Positions 42,355 to 52,103 of a stretch of 64,000 nucleotides of DNA are shown in pieces. Position 1 is the stretch's first letter. Every line of letters starts with the position of its first letter. The stretch lies in assembly GCA_016711875.1 (NCBI GenBank), contig JADJSD010000003.1, positions 496,001 through 560,000 of the forward strand, given 5' to 3'. Made by a program: the position numbers and the translations under genes. The notes below the pieces were generated by a model, which was given only the letters and a program-made list of their open reading frames with translations, was not told where the DNA came from and did no database searches. This stretch comes from Betaproteobacteria bacterium (lineage in GTDB: Bacteria; Pseudomonadota; Gammaproteobacteria; Burkholderiales; Usitatibacteraceae).

Positions 42355-43593
42355 ATGCCCGCCACCACCCGCGCCACCTTCGACCAGGTGATGGTCCCCA
42401 GCTACGCTCCCGGCGCCTTCGTGCCCGTCACGGGCAAGGGCTCGCGCCTGAAGGATCGCTCGGGGCGCGTCCTCATCGATTTCGCCGGGGGAATCGCCGT
42501 CACGGCCCTGGGCCATTGCCACCCGGTGGTGGTGAAGGCGCTCAAGCGACAGGCCGACCGCCTCTGGCACGTCTCGAACGTCGTCACCAACGAGCCGGCC
42601 CTGGAGCTCGCCTCGAAGCTCGTCGCGAAGACCTTCGCCGAGCGCGTGTTCTTCTGCAATTCCGGCGCCGAGGCGAACGAGGCCGCCCTCAAGCTCGCCC
42701 GCCGCGTGGCCTCCGACCACGAGATCGTGAAGGGAAAGCGGCCGGATGTCGCGAAGCGCCACGAGATCGTCGCCTTCACCAATGCCTTCCACGGCCGCAC
42801 GCTCTTCACCGTGACCGCGACGGGCCAGAAGAAATACCTCGAGGGCTACGGCCCGCTGCCCGCCGGCATCCGGCACGTGCCCTACAACGACCTGGCCGCG
42901 GCGACGGCCGCCATCACGAAGCGCACCTGCGCCGTCATCGTGGAGCCGATGCAGGGCGAAGGCGGGGTCACGCCCGCCACGAAGGCCTTTCTCGAGGGCC
43001 TTCGCCGGCGCTGCGACGAGACGGGTGCGCTCCTCGTCTTCGACGAGATCCAGTCCGGCGCCGGCCGCACGGGCGCGCTCTACGCCTACATGAAGTACGG
43101 CGTCACGCCCGACATCCTCACCACCGCCAAGGGCCTCGGCGCGGGCTTTCCCATCGGCGCGATGCTTACCACCGAGAAGCTCGCGAAGCACTTCACCGTG
43201 GGCTCGCACGGCACCACCTTCGGCGGCAACCCGCTCGCCTGCGCCGTCGGCAGTGCCGTGATCGACCTCATTTCCTCGAAGCGCGTCCTCGCCGGTGTCG
43301 ACAAGCGGCACGCGGCCTTCGTGAAAGGGCTCGCGAAGATCAACGCGAAGCACGGCGTCTTCCGCGAGATCCGGGGCATGGGGTTGCTGCTGGGCTGCGA
43401 GCTCGCACCCGCGCATGCCGGCAAGGCGAAGGATCTCGTCGCGCTCGCCGAGAAGCACGGCGTGATGCTGCTGCAGGCCGGCCCCGACGTGCTTCGGTTC
43501 GCACCCTCGCTCGTCATCCCGATGGCGGACGTGAAGGAAGGCCTGAAGCGCCTCGGGAAAGCGGTGGCCGAGTATTGCGCGGCCGCCGCCTGA
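42355..43593 (+). CDS. astC: Succinylornithine/acetylornithine aminotransferase
   Basis: About 412 residues of class III PLP aminotransferase. LIDFAGGIAVTALGHCHPVV, FFCNSGAEANEAALKLAR, LLVFDEIQSGAGRTGALYAY and the catalytic Lys in TTAKGLGAGFPIGAM are typical of ArgD/AstC. With astA and astB following, the catabolic AstC role (succinylornithine to succinylglutamate semialdehyde) is most likely. ATG at 42355 is preferred by family alignment; a GTG 4 codons upstream is possible. A TAGAAT at 42317-42322 might be a -10. Confidence 0.92.
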   Translation: MPATTRATFDQVMVPSYAPGAFVPVTGKGSRLKDRSGRVLIDFAGGIAVTALGHCHPVVVKALKRQADRLWHVSNVVTNEPALELASKLVAKTFAERVFFCNSGAEANEAALKLARRVASDHEIVKGKRPDVAKRHEIVAFTNAFHGRTLFTVTATGQKKYLEGYGPLPAGIRHVPYNDLAAATAAITKRTCAVIVEPMQGEGGVTPATKAFLEGLRRRCDETGALLVFDEIQSGAGRTGALYAYMKYGVTPDILTTAKGLGAGFPIGAMLTTEKLAKHFTVGSHGTTFGGNPLACAVGSAVIDLISSKRVLAGVDKRHAAFVKGLAKINAKHGVFREIRGMGLLLGCELAPAHAGKAKDLVALAEKHGVMLLQAGPDVLRFAPSLVIPMADVKEGLKRLGKAVAEYCAAAA

Positions 43594-43600
43594 GCCCCGC

Positions 43601-44629
43601 GTGAAGGTCGTCCGCCCCGCATCCCTCGCCGACCTGCCTCGCCTGGTCGAGCTCGTCGCCGGGGCGGGCGCGAGCCTGACTTCCCTGCCGCCCGATCGCG
43701 AGCGCCTGGCCGCCCGCATCGCCGCGAGCGAAGCCTCGTTCGCCGGGCGCAGCGAAAGGGCCGACGAGACCTATCTCTTCGTGCTGGAGGACCTGCCCAC
43801 CGGACGCCTCGCGGGCACCTGCGGCATCGACGCGGCGGTGGGCCTGCGACAGGCCTGGGTTTCCTATCGCGTGGGCCTCGCCGTGCACGCCTCGCAGGAG
43901 CTGGGCGTCTTCACGCAGACGCCGACGCTCTTCCTGTCGAACGACCACACGGGGCAAAGCGAACTGTGCTCGCTGCTGCTGCACCCCGAGTTCCGCCAGG
44001 GAGGCCTGGGCGCCCTGCTATCCAAGAGCCGGTTCCTCTTCATGGCCGAGCATCGCGAACGCTTCGCGGCGAAGGTCATCGCGGAGCTGCGCGGCGTGAT
44101 GGATGCCTCGGGCCATTCGCCTTTCTGGGAGGGGCTCGGGCGGCATTTCTTCTCGATGGACTTCTCGCGCGCCGACTACCTCACGGGAATCGGCCGGAAG
44201 AGCTTCGTCGCCGAGCTGATGCCCAAGTACCCGCTCTACACGAAGCTCCTTTCGGCCGAGGCCCAGGCCGTCATCGGCCAGACGCACGCGGACACCGTCC
44301 CCGCCCGGCGCCTGCTCGAGCAGGAGGGCCTTCGCTACGAGGGGCTCGTCGACATCTTCGACGCGGGCCCGGTGATCGAATGCGCCGTGGAGGACGTGAG
44401 CGCCATCCGCCGCAGCCGCCGGCTCGCGACGCGCGTGGGGCCCCGGGTGGGAGAGACCCGCTGGCTCGTCTCGAACACCGGATTCGCCGATTTCCGCGCG
44501 TTGCTGGTCGAGGGCGGCCCCGAGGGCGATGCGTTCGGCCTGCCTGAATCCGTGCTCGCGGCCCTGGGGGTGAAGTCGGGCGACCCGGTGCGCGCCGTGG
44601 CGCTTTCGCCCGCCGATCGCCACGGATGA
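43601..44629 (+). CDS. astA: Arginine N-succinyltransferase
   Basis: 342 residues starting with GTG. The opening VVRPASLADLPRLVELVAGAG, SYRVGLAVHASQELGVFTQT, LLLHPEFRQGGLGALLSKSR and FFSMDFSRADYLTGIGRKSF match AstA. The enzyme adds succinate from succinyl-CoA to arginine, the first step of the AST pathway. It starts 7 nt after astC and ends 4 nt before astB. Confidence 0.95.
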   Translation: MKVVRPASLADLPRLVELVAGAGASLTSLPPDRERLAARIAASEASFAGRSERADETYLFVLEDLPTGRLAGTCGIDAAVGLRQAWVSYRVGLAVHASQELGVFTQTPTLFLSNDHTGQSELCSLLLHPEFRQGGLGALLSKSRFLFMAEHRERFAAKVIAELRGVMDASGHSPFWEGLGRHFFSMDFSRADYLTGIGRKSFVAELMPKYPLYTKLLSAEAQAVIGQTHADTVPARRLLEQEGLRYEGLVDIFDAGPVIECAVEDVSAIRRSRRLATRVGPRVGETRWLVSNTGFADFRALLVEGGPEGDAFGLPESVLAALGVKSGDPVRAVALSPADRHG

Positions 44630-44633
44630 CCCC

Positions 44634-45968
44634 ATGAGCGCACGCGAATTCAACTTCGACGGCCTCGTCGGCCCGACGCACAACTACTCGGGGCTTTCCT
44701 TCGGCAACAAGGCCTCCAGCGCCAACGCGGGCCTGGCCTCGAACCCGCGTGCGGCGGCGCTGCAGGGTCTCGCCAAGATGAAGGCCCTCGCGGACCGGGG
44801 CTTCGCGCAGGCCGTGCTGCCGCCGCTCGCGCGACCCGATTTCGCGCTCCTCGCCCGCCTGGGCTTCGCGGGCACCGAAGCGCAGTCCCTCGGCCGCGCC
44901 GCACGCCAAGCGCCCGCGCTGCTTTCCGCCGCGTGGTCCGCCTCGTCCATGTGGACCGCCAACGCGGCCACGGTGAGCCCGAGCGCCGACACGGCCGATG
45001 CCCGCGTGCACTTCACGCCGGCGAACCTCGTCTCGAAGCTGCACCGGTCCGCCGAACCCGAAGCGACCGGCCGCGTGCTGGCTGCCGTCTTTCCCGAAGG
45101 CCCGCATTTCGCGCACCACGCCCCGCTGCCCGCCTCGCCCCAGACCGGCGACGAGGGCGCGGCCAACCACACGCGCCTGTGCCCGCGCGCGGGCGAGGCC
45201 GGCGTGGAGTTCTTCGTCTACGGCGCGAGCGGCTTCGATGCCGCGGCCCCCGCGCCCCGGCGCTTTCCCGCCCGCCAGACGCGCGAAGCGAGCGAGGCGG
45301 TGGCCAGGCTGCATGGGCTCGATCCCCGGCGCACCGTCTTCGCGCAGCAGAACCCGGATGCCATCGACGCCGGCGTCTTCCACAACGACGTCATCGCGGT
45401 GGGCTCGGAACGCGTGCTCTTCTGCCACGAGAAGGCCTTCGTCGACCAGGCCGCGGTGCTGCGTCGCCTGCGCGAGGCCTTCCCGGGCGAACTCGAGGTG
45501 ATCGAGGTGCCCGAGACCTTCGTCTCGCTCGCCGACGCGGTCGAGTCGTATCTCTTCAACAGCCAGCTTCTCGCGCGGCCGGACGGCACGATGATGCTCG
45601 TGGTGCCCGAGGAATGCCGGCGCAACGAGCGCGTGGCGCGGTACCTCGAGGGCCTCGCGACCCCCGGCGGGACCATCCGCGAGGTGATTTCATTCGAGCT
45701 GCGCGAGAGCATGCGCAACGGCGGCGGCCCGGCGTGCCTTCGCCTTCGGGTGGAGATGACGGAGGCCGAGTCGAAGGCGATGCATCCCGGCGTCCTTCTC
45801 GACGAGGTGCTCTACGGGAAGCTCACCCGCTGGGTGCAGGCCCACTACCGCGATCGCCTCGCGTCCGAGGATCTCGCCGACCCCGCGCTCGTCACGGCGT
45901 GCCGCGAGGCGCTGGACGAGTTGTCGACGCTGCTCGGTCTCGGGAACCTCTACCGATTTCAACGGTAA
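44634..45968 (+). CDS. astB: N-succinylarginine dihydrolase
   Basis: 444 residues with FNFDGLVGPTHNYSGLSFGN at the start (AstB signature), NHTRLCPRAGEAGVEFFVYG, and the late nucleophile region GGPACLRLRVE. It turns N2-succinylarginine into succinylornithine with release of CO2 and ammonia, feeding astC. The final genes astD and astE are not next to it. Confidence 0.95.
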   Translation: MSAREFNFDGLVGPTHNYSGLSFGNKASSANAGLASNPRAAALQGLAKMKALADRGFAQAVLPPLARPDFALLARLGFAGTEAQSLGRAARQAPALLSAAWSASSMWTANAATVSPSADTADARVHFTPANLVSKLHRSAEPEATGRVLAAVFPEGPHFAHHAPLPASPQTGDEGAANHTRLCPRAGEAGVEFFVYGASGFDAAAPAPRRFPARQTREASEAVARLHGLDPRRTVFAQQNPDAIDAGVFHNDVIAVGSERVLFCHEKAFVDQAAVLRRLREAFPGELEVIEVPETFVSLADAVESYLFNSQLLARPDGTMMLVVPEECRRNERVARYLEGLATPGGTIREVISFELRESMRNGGGPACLRLRVEMTEAESKAMHPGVLLDEVLYGKLTRWVQAHYRDRLASEDLADPALVTACREALDELSTLLGLGNLYRFQR

Positions 45969-46045
45969 GGCGGGGCGCACGGCGACTTGCGCGCGCGTAT
46001 CCTCGGGCCTGAATCGACGATTCCGATCCCGACCCTCCCTCCCCC

Positions 46046-47242
46046 GTGGACCCCACCAGCCCGCTGCCCGCGCTTGCCGCCCTCGCGGTGGCCATCGGCA
46101 CGGCGCACCTGATTTCCGGGAAGGCGGCGCCCGCCACGGCCCACGGGCGTTTCGCCACCATCGACGGTTTGCGCGGGTACCTCGCCTTCTTCGTCTTCCT
46201 GCACCACTCCTGCATCTGGTATTCCTACTCGCACACCGGCACCTGGGCGGTGATGCCGCACTCGCGGTTCTACATCCACCTCGGGCAAAGCGGCGTCGAG
46301 CTGTTCTTCATGATCACCGGCTTCCTGTTCTTCTCGAAGCTGCTCGAGGCGAAGGCGAAGGGCGGGAACCCGGACTGGCTTCGACTCTACGTCTCGCGCG
46401 TGCTGCGCCTCACGCCGCTCTACCTGGTGGCCATGGCCGTCTTGTTCGCGATCCTCGCGGTCCTTTCGGGCGGAAAATTCGCCGAATCGCCCTATCTGCT
46501 GATTCGCCACGCGCTGCAGTGGCTTGCCTTCACCGTCATCGGCAATCCCGACGTGAACGCCATCCAGGACACCTACCTCGTGACGGCGGGCGTCACCTGG
46601 TCGCTCGTCTACGAGTGGTACTTCTACCTTTCGCTGCCGCTGCTCGCCCTGGCCCTGAGACTCGGGCCGCCCTACCGCTACGTCGGGCTCGGGCTGGTGG
46701 CGGCAGCCGCCTTCGTCCTTCGCCACGCCGACTGGCATTTCCTCGTGGCCTTCGGCGGCGGCATGGTCGCGGCACTCGTGGCGCCGTCACCCCGGTTCCG
46801 GCAATGGGCCGCAAGGCCCGCGGCCTCGATCGTCGCCCTCGCCTTCGTGGCGACGGCCGTCGCCTTCTTCCCCAAGGCCTACTGGGTCCTCCCGACCTTG
46901 CTGCTTTCGGTGGCGTTCGCCCTCATCGCCGGGGGCAACACGCTCTTCGGCGCGCTGCTCACCCGGGCCTCGCACACGCTGGGCGACATGGCCTACGGCC
47001 TCTACCTGCTGCACGGCCTGGTGCTCTTCACGCTGTTCACTTTCGTGATCGGGCGCGACACGGCGCAAGGGTTCTCGCCGGTAACCCACTGGCTGGTGAT
47101 TGTGGCAACGGCTCCTCTCCTCGTGCTGCTGTGCCACGGCACCTACCGGCTCATCGAGAAGCCTGCCCTCGAGCGCACGAACGCCGTGACGGCGTGGCTG
47201 CGCGCGCTGCGCGCCGGCGAACCCGCCTCGTCCGCGCGCTAG
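46046..47242 (+). CDS. Acyltransferase 3 family membrane protein (OafA/YrhL type)
   Basis: 398 residues starting with GTG, about ten membrane helices. TIDGLRGYLAFFVFLHHSCI contains the R/L-x-H-H motif of acyltransferase 3 proteins, which acylate cell-envelope sugars. The target sugar is unknown. No glycan gene cluster is adjacent, but a polysaccharide deacetylase follows on the other strand. Confidence 0.85.
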   Translation: MDPTSPLPALAALAVAIGTAHLISGKAAPATAHGRFATIDGLRGYLAFFVFLHHSCIWYSYSHTGTWAVMPHSRFYIHLGQSGVELFFMITGFLFFSKLLEAKAKGGNPDWLRLYVSRVLRLTPLYLVAMAVLFAILAVLSGGKFAESPYLLIRHALQWLAFTVIGNPDVNAIQDTYLVTAGVTWSLVYEWYFYLSLPLLALALRLGPPYRYVGLGLVAAAAFVLRHADWHFLVAFGGGMVAALVAPSPRFRQWAARPAASIVALAFVATAVAFFPKAYWVLPTLLLSVAFALIAGGNTLFGALLTRASHTLGDMAYGLYLLHGLVLFTLFTFVIGRDTAQGFSPVTHWLVIVATAPLLVLLCHGTYRLIEKPALERTNAVTAWLRALRAGEPASSAR

Positions 47243-48054
47243 GGCCCGCGACGGGGCACCGCTTCCACGTCGCGCCCCCGAAGCGTCACGAACGCGAGCC
47301 CCCTCGCGATCATCCCGGGCAGCGCGTCCCGGAACCCCTCCGCGCCCTGCGATGCCGGCTTGTTCATGTGCAGCAGGATGACGTCGCCGGGCACCGCCTT
47401 CTCCAGCCGCGAGGCGACCGCGCGCCGGGAGAGCGTGGCGCCCGCATCGCCGTTCACCGAGAAGCCCGCGACGCGGTATCCCATCGCGCGAATCTCCTCC
47501 ATCGCCTCGCGGTCGTAGCGCGCCGTGGCGCCGCGGAACCAGGCGGGCTTCGGCAGGCCGGCCGCGACGATGGCCTTCGCGCCCCCCTCGACCTCGCGCC
47601 TGAGCGCCGCCTTGTCCGCCACGCCGGGGACGCCATAGACGCTCACGCCCGGGCCGATCACGGGGGCGAGGTGGTTCTCGCCATGGTTCTCGATGGCGAA
47701 GAGCTGCGGGTGGGCCGCGAGCGTCTTCACGGCCTGCGGGTGCTTCAGGAGCCAGCGGCGGGTGACGAAGATCGTCGCGGGCACGCGATTTTCCACCAGC
47801 ACGTCGACGAGATCGGCGTCGAAGTCGCCCCCGCAGGCATCCAGCGTGAGGGCGACGGCGCGCTCGCCGGGCGCGAGGACGATCCGGTGGTGCACCTCCA
47901 CCGTGCGATCGATGGCCGTGGCGCCGGGCGGCTTCGCGGCCACCGCCTGGGGTTCGCTTCCCGGCGCGGCTGCGCATGGCGTTGCCAGGCACGCGAGCAG
48001 CAAGGTCCGGCAGAAGCGACTGGCATTCGAAACGGGATACGGCAGGTGCCCCAC
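47239..48054 (-). CDS. Exported polysaccharide deacetylase (NodB-like)
   Basis: About 271 residues. A signal peptide (about residues 10-30, cut near CAAAP) precedes a NodB-homology domain: VALTLDACGGDFDADLV is the first motif in its TLDACGG variant (usual TFDDG), with IENHGENHLAPV as the metal His pair and DVILLHMN near the end. The start is GTG at 48054, overlapping the stop of the gene upstream by 1 nt. It converges with the acyltransferase gene. Confidence 0.85.
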   Translation of the reverse strand: MGHLPYPVSNASRFCRTLLLACLATPCAAAPGSEPQAVAAKPPGATAIDRTVEVHHRIVLAPGERAVALTLDACGGDFDADLVDVLVENRVPATIFVTRRWLLKHPQAVKTLAAHPQLFAIENHGENHLAPVIGPGVSVYGVPGVADKAALRREVEGGAKAIVAAGLPKPAWFRGATARYDREAMEEIRAMGYRVAGFSVNGDAGATLSRRAVASRLEKAVPGDVILLHMNKPASQGAEGFRDALPGMIARGLAFVTLRGRDVEAVPRRGP

Positions 48055-48422
48055 TACGCCTGCACCGCCCAGGCGATCAGCAGCGCATAGCCCGCCGCTC
48101 CCACCGTCGCATGCACGCCCAGCGTGGCGAGCCCCACCTTCCGCGGCCGCCGCTTCGCGAGGAGGGGAGAAGCGAACCCCGTCATCACGGCGAGCACGAG
48201 CAGGATCGCCGACGTCTTCACGAGCTGCCCCGTCGCCGGGTCGCCGCCGCCCGGCCCGCCGGTGATCAGCATCGCCACGCCCTCGAGACCCACCACGCCC
48301 AGGATCACGTGCAGGCCGATCACCACCGGCTTGCTGCGCTCGCGCCGAAGGAACAACCAGCCCAGGTAGATCCCCAGGGCGACCCCGGCGGTGATGATGA
48401 GCAGGATGGGAATCGGTTTCAT
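48054..48422 (-). CDS. Small four-helix membrane protein of unknown function
   Basis: 122 residues, mostly four hydrophobic helices with MKPIPILLIITAGVALGIYL at the start. It lies immediately upstream of and overlaps the deacetylase, so they are likely co-transcribed. No family was recognised. Confidence 0.75.
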   Translation of the reverse strand: MKPIPILLIITAGVALGIYLGWLFLRRERSKPVVIGLHVILGVVGLEGVAMLITGGPGGGDPATGQLVKTSAILLVLAVMTGFASPLLAKRRPRKVGLATLGVHATVGAAGYALLIAWAVQA

Positions 48423-48557
48423 GGCGGCAGTCTACTGCGTGGCCCGGGCCGATTGAAAACGAGCATGACCTTTGCCACAATGGGCGCGTATACCCCATCG
48501 GGCATGCTCAAGGGCGCCGGCGGGTAGCGAGCCAAAAACAACAACGAGAAACGAGCC

Positions 48558-48932
48558 ATGCCCTTCCGGACGACCTGCGAGCGGGACCACCTCCACGTGG
48601 AGTTCGAGGGAACGGTCAGCCACGACGAGGTCATCGACGCGAACCGCGTGCTCTTCGAGCACCCCCGCTTCGACAGCCTTCGGCACTGCACCTGCGACTT
48701 CACCCGCGTGACGGAACTTCACGTGAGCCGCGAGCTCGTGGAATATTCCGCCGCCCTCGCCAAGGGCGGCTCCTACTCGAACGCGCGCCTGAAGCTCGCC
48801 TTCTCCGCCAGCGATCCCGAGTACCGGGCCGTGATCAACTCCTACATCGATTGCGTGAGGGCCCTGGCGGGCACCTGGGATATCCGCCTCTTCGGCTGCC
48901 CGAAGGAAGCCCGGGGCTGGTTGGGCCTCTAG
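48558..48932 (+). CDS. Small soluble protein of unknown function
   Basis: 124 residues. FEGTVSHDEVIDANRVLFEHP followed by alternating strands and helices suggests a SpoIIAA/STAS-like fold, though no phosphorylatable Ser context can be assigned. It is separate from its neighbours and lies 39 nt before the LysR gene. The ATG at 48558 has a weak AACGAGAAA site. Confidence 0.7.
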   Translation: MPFRTTCERDHLHVEFEGTVSHDEVIDANRVLFEHPRFDSLRHCTCDFTRVTELHVSRELVEYSAALAKGGSYSNARLKLAFSASDPEYRAVINSYIDCVRALAGTWDIRLFGCPKEARGWLGL

Positions 48933-48971
48933 CCCCGCCACGCCGGCGGCCGGCGCGGTACTATCGCCGCC

Positions 48972-49901
48972 ATGTCCCAAGCCCTCAACGTCAAGCACCT
49001 CGAGACGTTCTACTGGATCGTGCGCCTCGGCACCTTCGCCGCGGCCGCCGAGCGCCTGCACACGACGCAGCCCACCGTCTCGGCCCGCATCCAGGAGCTG
49101 GAGCAGGTGCTGGGCGTCATCGTCTTCGACCGCACCCACCACCGCGCCAAGCTGACGCCCAAGGGCCGGGAGCTCGTCGCCTACGCCGAACGCGTGGTGG
49201 GCATGACCTCCGAGATCATGCACCGGGTGGGCAACGCCGCCTCCCTCGCGGGCGTCGTGCGCCTGGGCGTGGCCGAGCTCGTCTCCGTGACCTGGCTTCC
49301 GGTGCTCACGGCGGTGGTGCATTCGCGCTACCCCAACATCACCCTCGACATCGAGGTGGACGTGATGGACCCCCTGCTCGGCCGCCTGCGCGAAGGGGAC
49401 CTGGATCTCGTGCTCGGCCCCGGGCCCATGAACGACCAGAACATCGCTTGGCATTCCCTGGGAACGGCCAAGTTCCACTGGATGGCCGGGCGCACGATGG
49501 AGCTGCCCGCGCGCGAACTCACGCCGACCGATCTCGCCAGCCACCCGATCGTGACGCTCTGCGCCGACTCGCACGTCTACCGCCACATCGAGCACTGGTT
49601 CGAGGAATTCCGCGAGCCCTTCCGCTTCGTCACGAGTTGCAACCGCATGAGCGTCGTCGCGGACCTCACCCGCCGCGGCCAGGGGGTGAGCCTGCTGCCG
49701 CGCGTCGCCTACGAACCGGAGATCGCGGAGGGCTCGCTTCGTATCCTCAAGACCCGTTCCGAGGCCTATGCCGTGGAGTTCTTCGCCGTGCTCTCCCACG
49801 GCCGCTTCAACCCGCTGGCCGATGCCGTCTGTTCCGTCGCCCTGGAATGCACCACCTTCGCGGGCAAGCCGAAGCGCAAGGCCCCCGAGCGGGCCGCGTG
49901 A
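48972..49901 (+). CDS. LysR-family transcriptional regulator
   Basis: 309 residues. The N-terminal winged HTH reads LETFYWIVRLGTFAAAAERL and TTQPTVSARIQELEQVLGV. The rest is the LysR substrate-binding domain. It precedes a CoA-transferase on the same strand with 2 nt between them, so it is probably autoregulated or regulates the following genes including the Bug/aconitase unit at 52.9-56.7 kb (inference). Confidence 0.93.
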   Translation: MSQALNVKHLETFYWIVRLGTFAAAAERLHTTQPTVSARIQELEQVLGVIVFDRTHHRAKLTPKGRELVAYAERVVGMTSEIMHRVGNAASLAGVVRLGVAELVSVTWLPVLTAVVHSRYPNITLDIEVDVMDPLLGRLREGDLDLVLGPGPMNDQNIAWHSLGTAKFHWMAGRTMELPARELTPTDLASHPIVTLCADSHVYRHIEHWFEEFREPFRFVTSCNRMSVVADLTRRGQGVSLLPRVAYEPEIAEGSLRILKTRSEAYAVEFFAVLSHGRFNPLADAVCSVALECTTFAGKPKRKAPERAA

Positions 49902-49903
49902 CG

Positions 49904-51076
49904 ATGACGGTGCCGAAGGGCCCCCTCGCCGGCATCCGCGTGCTCGAGTTCGGGCAGATCGCGGCGGGCCCCTTCGCGGGGATGCTGCTCGCAGACCTGG
50001 GCGCGGACGTCGTGAAGATCGAGCGCCCCGACGGCGGCGACGACATGCGCAAGTGGCCGCCGCTCGTGAAAGGCGAGGCGGGCGACGTCTTCAGCGAGAA
50101 CTTCGCCTCGCTCAACCGCAACAAGCGAAGCCTTGCCGTGGACTTGAAGGACGCCGCGCAGGTCGAGCGGCTCCGGCAGCTGTGCCTCGCGGCCGACGTC
50201 ATCGTGGAGAATTACCGGCCCGGCGTGCTCGCGCGGCTGGGGCTGGGCTTCGAGCAGCTGTCGGCGATCAACCCGAAAATTGTCTATGCGTCCGTGAGCG
50301 GCTACGGCCAGAGCGGCCCCTACGCCACCAAGGGCGCCTTCGACGTGGCGGTGCAGGCCATGAGCGGCGTGATGAGCTGCACGGGCGAAGCCGGCGGCGG
50401 CCCGGTGAAGTGTGGCGTGCCCGTGGGCGATTTCGCCGGCGGCCTCTATGCGGCCTATTGCATCCTCGCGGCGCTGCGCGAAGTGGAGAAGACCGGCAAG
50501 GGCGCGCACATCGATTGCTCGATGCTCGGCGCGCTCCTGGGCTTCTCGGCGCTGCAGACGAGCGAATTCTTCGGCACCGGCGTGCCCGCGAAACCGCTGG
50601 GCTCCGCGCACCCGCGAAACGCGCCCTACCAGGCGTTCAACGGATCCGACCGGCCCTTCGTCATCGCCGCGGGCAACGACAAGCTCTGGAACGACGTGTG
50701 CGAAGCGGTCGGGAAGCCCGAACTCTTCCGCGACCCGCGGTTCGTGGACCAGAAATCGCGGGCGAAGAACCAGGGGGAACTCGCGGCGCTCCTGCAGCCG
50801 GCCTTCTCGACGAAGCCCTCCCGCGAGTGGCTGGCGGAATTCGACCGCCGGGGCGTGCCCTGCGCACCCATCCACGATTTCTCCGAGGTACTGGAGGACC
50901 CGCATGTCAGGCACATGGGCTGGGTCGAGCCCCTCACGCTGCCCAACGGCGTGACCACGAAGACGGTGGGTTTTCCCATCGGCATCAGCGGTTTCGATTT
51001 CGCCATCTACCGCCGGCCGCCGGCGCTGGGCGAGCACACCGACGAGGTGTACGCGGAGTGGGGCAAGCGGGCGTAA
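49904..51076 (+). CDS. Family III CoA-transferase (CaiB/BaiF)
   Basis: 390 residues with GPLAGIRVLEFGQIAAGPFA, LADLGADVVKIERPDGGDD and the catalytic-Asp segment HIDCSMLGALLGF. It is a second member, about as close to the first (9704) as usual between paralogues. Starts at ATG 49904; an in-frame GTG lies 2 codons upstream. The LysR gene precedes it. Confidence 0.92.
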   Translation: MTVPKGPLAGIRVLEFGQIAAGPFAGMLLADLGADVVKIERPDGGDDMRKWPPLVKGEAGDVFSENFASLNRNKRSLAVDLKDAAQVERLRQLCLAADVIVENYRPGVLARLGLGFEQLSAINPKIVYASVSGYGQSGPYATKGAFDVAVQAMSGVMSCTGEAGGGPVKCGVPVGDFAGGLYAAYCILAALREVEKTGKGAHIDCSMLGALLGFSALQTSEFFGTGVPAKPLGSAHPRNAPYQAFNGSDRPFVIAAGNDKLWNDVCEAVGKPELFRDPRFVDQKSRAKNQGELAALLQPAFSTKPSREWLAEFDRRGVPCAPIHDFSEVLEDPHVRHMGWVEPLTLPNGVTTKTVGFPIGISGFDFAIYRRPPALGEHTDEVYAEWGKRA

Positions 51077-51158
51077 CGGTTTGTTCGCGAACGGGCCTTC
51101 GCCTTGCTGCCTGAAGTAAGCTGCGCCACATCTGGAACGCGACACGGCCCGACGACCC

Positions 51159-52064
51159 ATGCCTTTCCGGTTCCTTGCGCATTTCCTCATTGTCCTGGCG
51201 ATGGGTGCGGCCCAGGCGAAATCCGTCGCCCTCACCTTCGACGACGGCCTCGACCCGGACAAGGAGCCCCGCGCCGCCGATTGGAACGCGGCCATCCTGG
51301 GTACGCTGGAGCGCCACGACATCCGCTCGATGGTCTTCCCGTCCCTGCGCCACACGGGCGGCGTGGCCGGCCGCGCGCTGGTGGCGGATTGGTCGAAGGC
51401 CGGCCACCTCGTCGGCAACCACACTTCGCAGCACCGCAACCTCGGCTCGCCGAAGCTCTCCGCCGCCGAGTTCATCGGCCACGTGAAGGAGGCCGAGGCC
51501 GCGTTCGCCCCCCTGCCCGGCTGGCGCCCCCTGCTGCGCTTCCCGTACCTGAAGGAAGGCGAGACGGCCGCCAAGCGCGACGAGGTGCGCGCGTGGATGA
51601 AGGCGAACGGCTACCGGCCCGCGCCCGTCTCCATCGACGCGAGCGACTGGTATTACGACGAAGTCTTCCGCAAGCACGCGGCGGCGGACCGAGGACGCCT
51701 GAAGGCCGCCTACGTCCGCCACTTGCTGGACCGCGCGGACTATTACGACGGCCTCGCCCGGGAAGTGCTGGGCCGATCGCCACCGCACGTGTTGCTGCTG
51801 CACACGAGCGCCCTCAACGCGGCGTTCCTCGAAGACATCATCCGCGCCTTCCGCGAGGCGGGCTGGACGCTGGTGCCGCCGCAGGAAGCTTTCGCCGACC
51901 CGCTCTACGGCCGCGAACCCGCGATCCTGCCGGCGGGTGAGGGAATCGTCTGGGCGGTGGCCAAGGAGAAAGGCGTGGCGGGGCTTCGCTACCCGGCCGA
52001 GGATTCGCGCTACGAGAAGCCGATCCTCGAGGCGGCAGGCCTGCTGCCGGCGGGTTCGCCCTAG
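51159..52064 (+). CDS. Exported polysaccharide deacetylase
   Basis: 301 residues with a signal peptide (cut near AAQAK) and a standard NodB motif set: SVALTFDDGLDPD (catalytic Asp), HLVGNHTSQHRN (metal His pair), LLRFPYLKEGE and PHVLLLHTSAL. It probably deacetylates an extracellular glycan. It is unlike the one at 47239 in motif detail. Confidence 0.9.
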   Translation: MPFRFLAHFLIVLAMGAAQAKSVALTFDDGLDPDKEPRAADWNAAILGTLERHDIRSMVFPSLRHTGGVAGRALVADWSKAGHLVGNHTSQHRNLGSPKLSAAEFIGHVKEAEAAFAPLPGWRPLLRFPYLKEGETAAKRDEVRAWMKANGYRPAPVSIDASDWYYDEVFRKHAAADRGRLKAAYVRHLLDRADYYDGLAREVLGRSPPHVLLLHTSALNAAFLEDIIRAFREAGWTLVPPQEAFADPLYGREPAILPAGEGIVWAVAKEKGVAGLRYPAEDSRYEKPILEAAGLLPAGSP

Positions 52065-52103
52065 GGCGGATTGCCCCCGGTCACGAGGGCGGGGGTAAAC
52101 TTG

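Noticed and set aside
42321..43604. A 427-codon frame overlapping astC in another frame
   Set aside because: Arg-rich shadow without domain; the astC frame is complete and strongly conserved.
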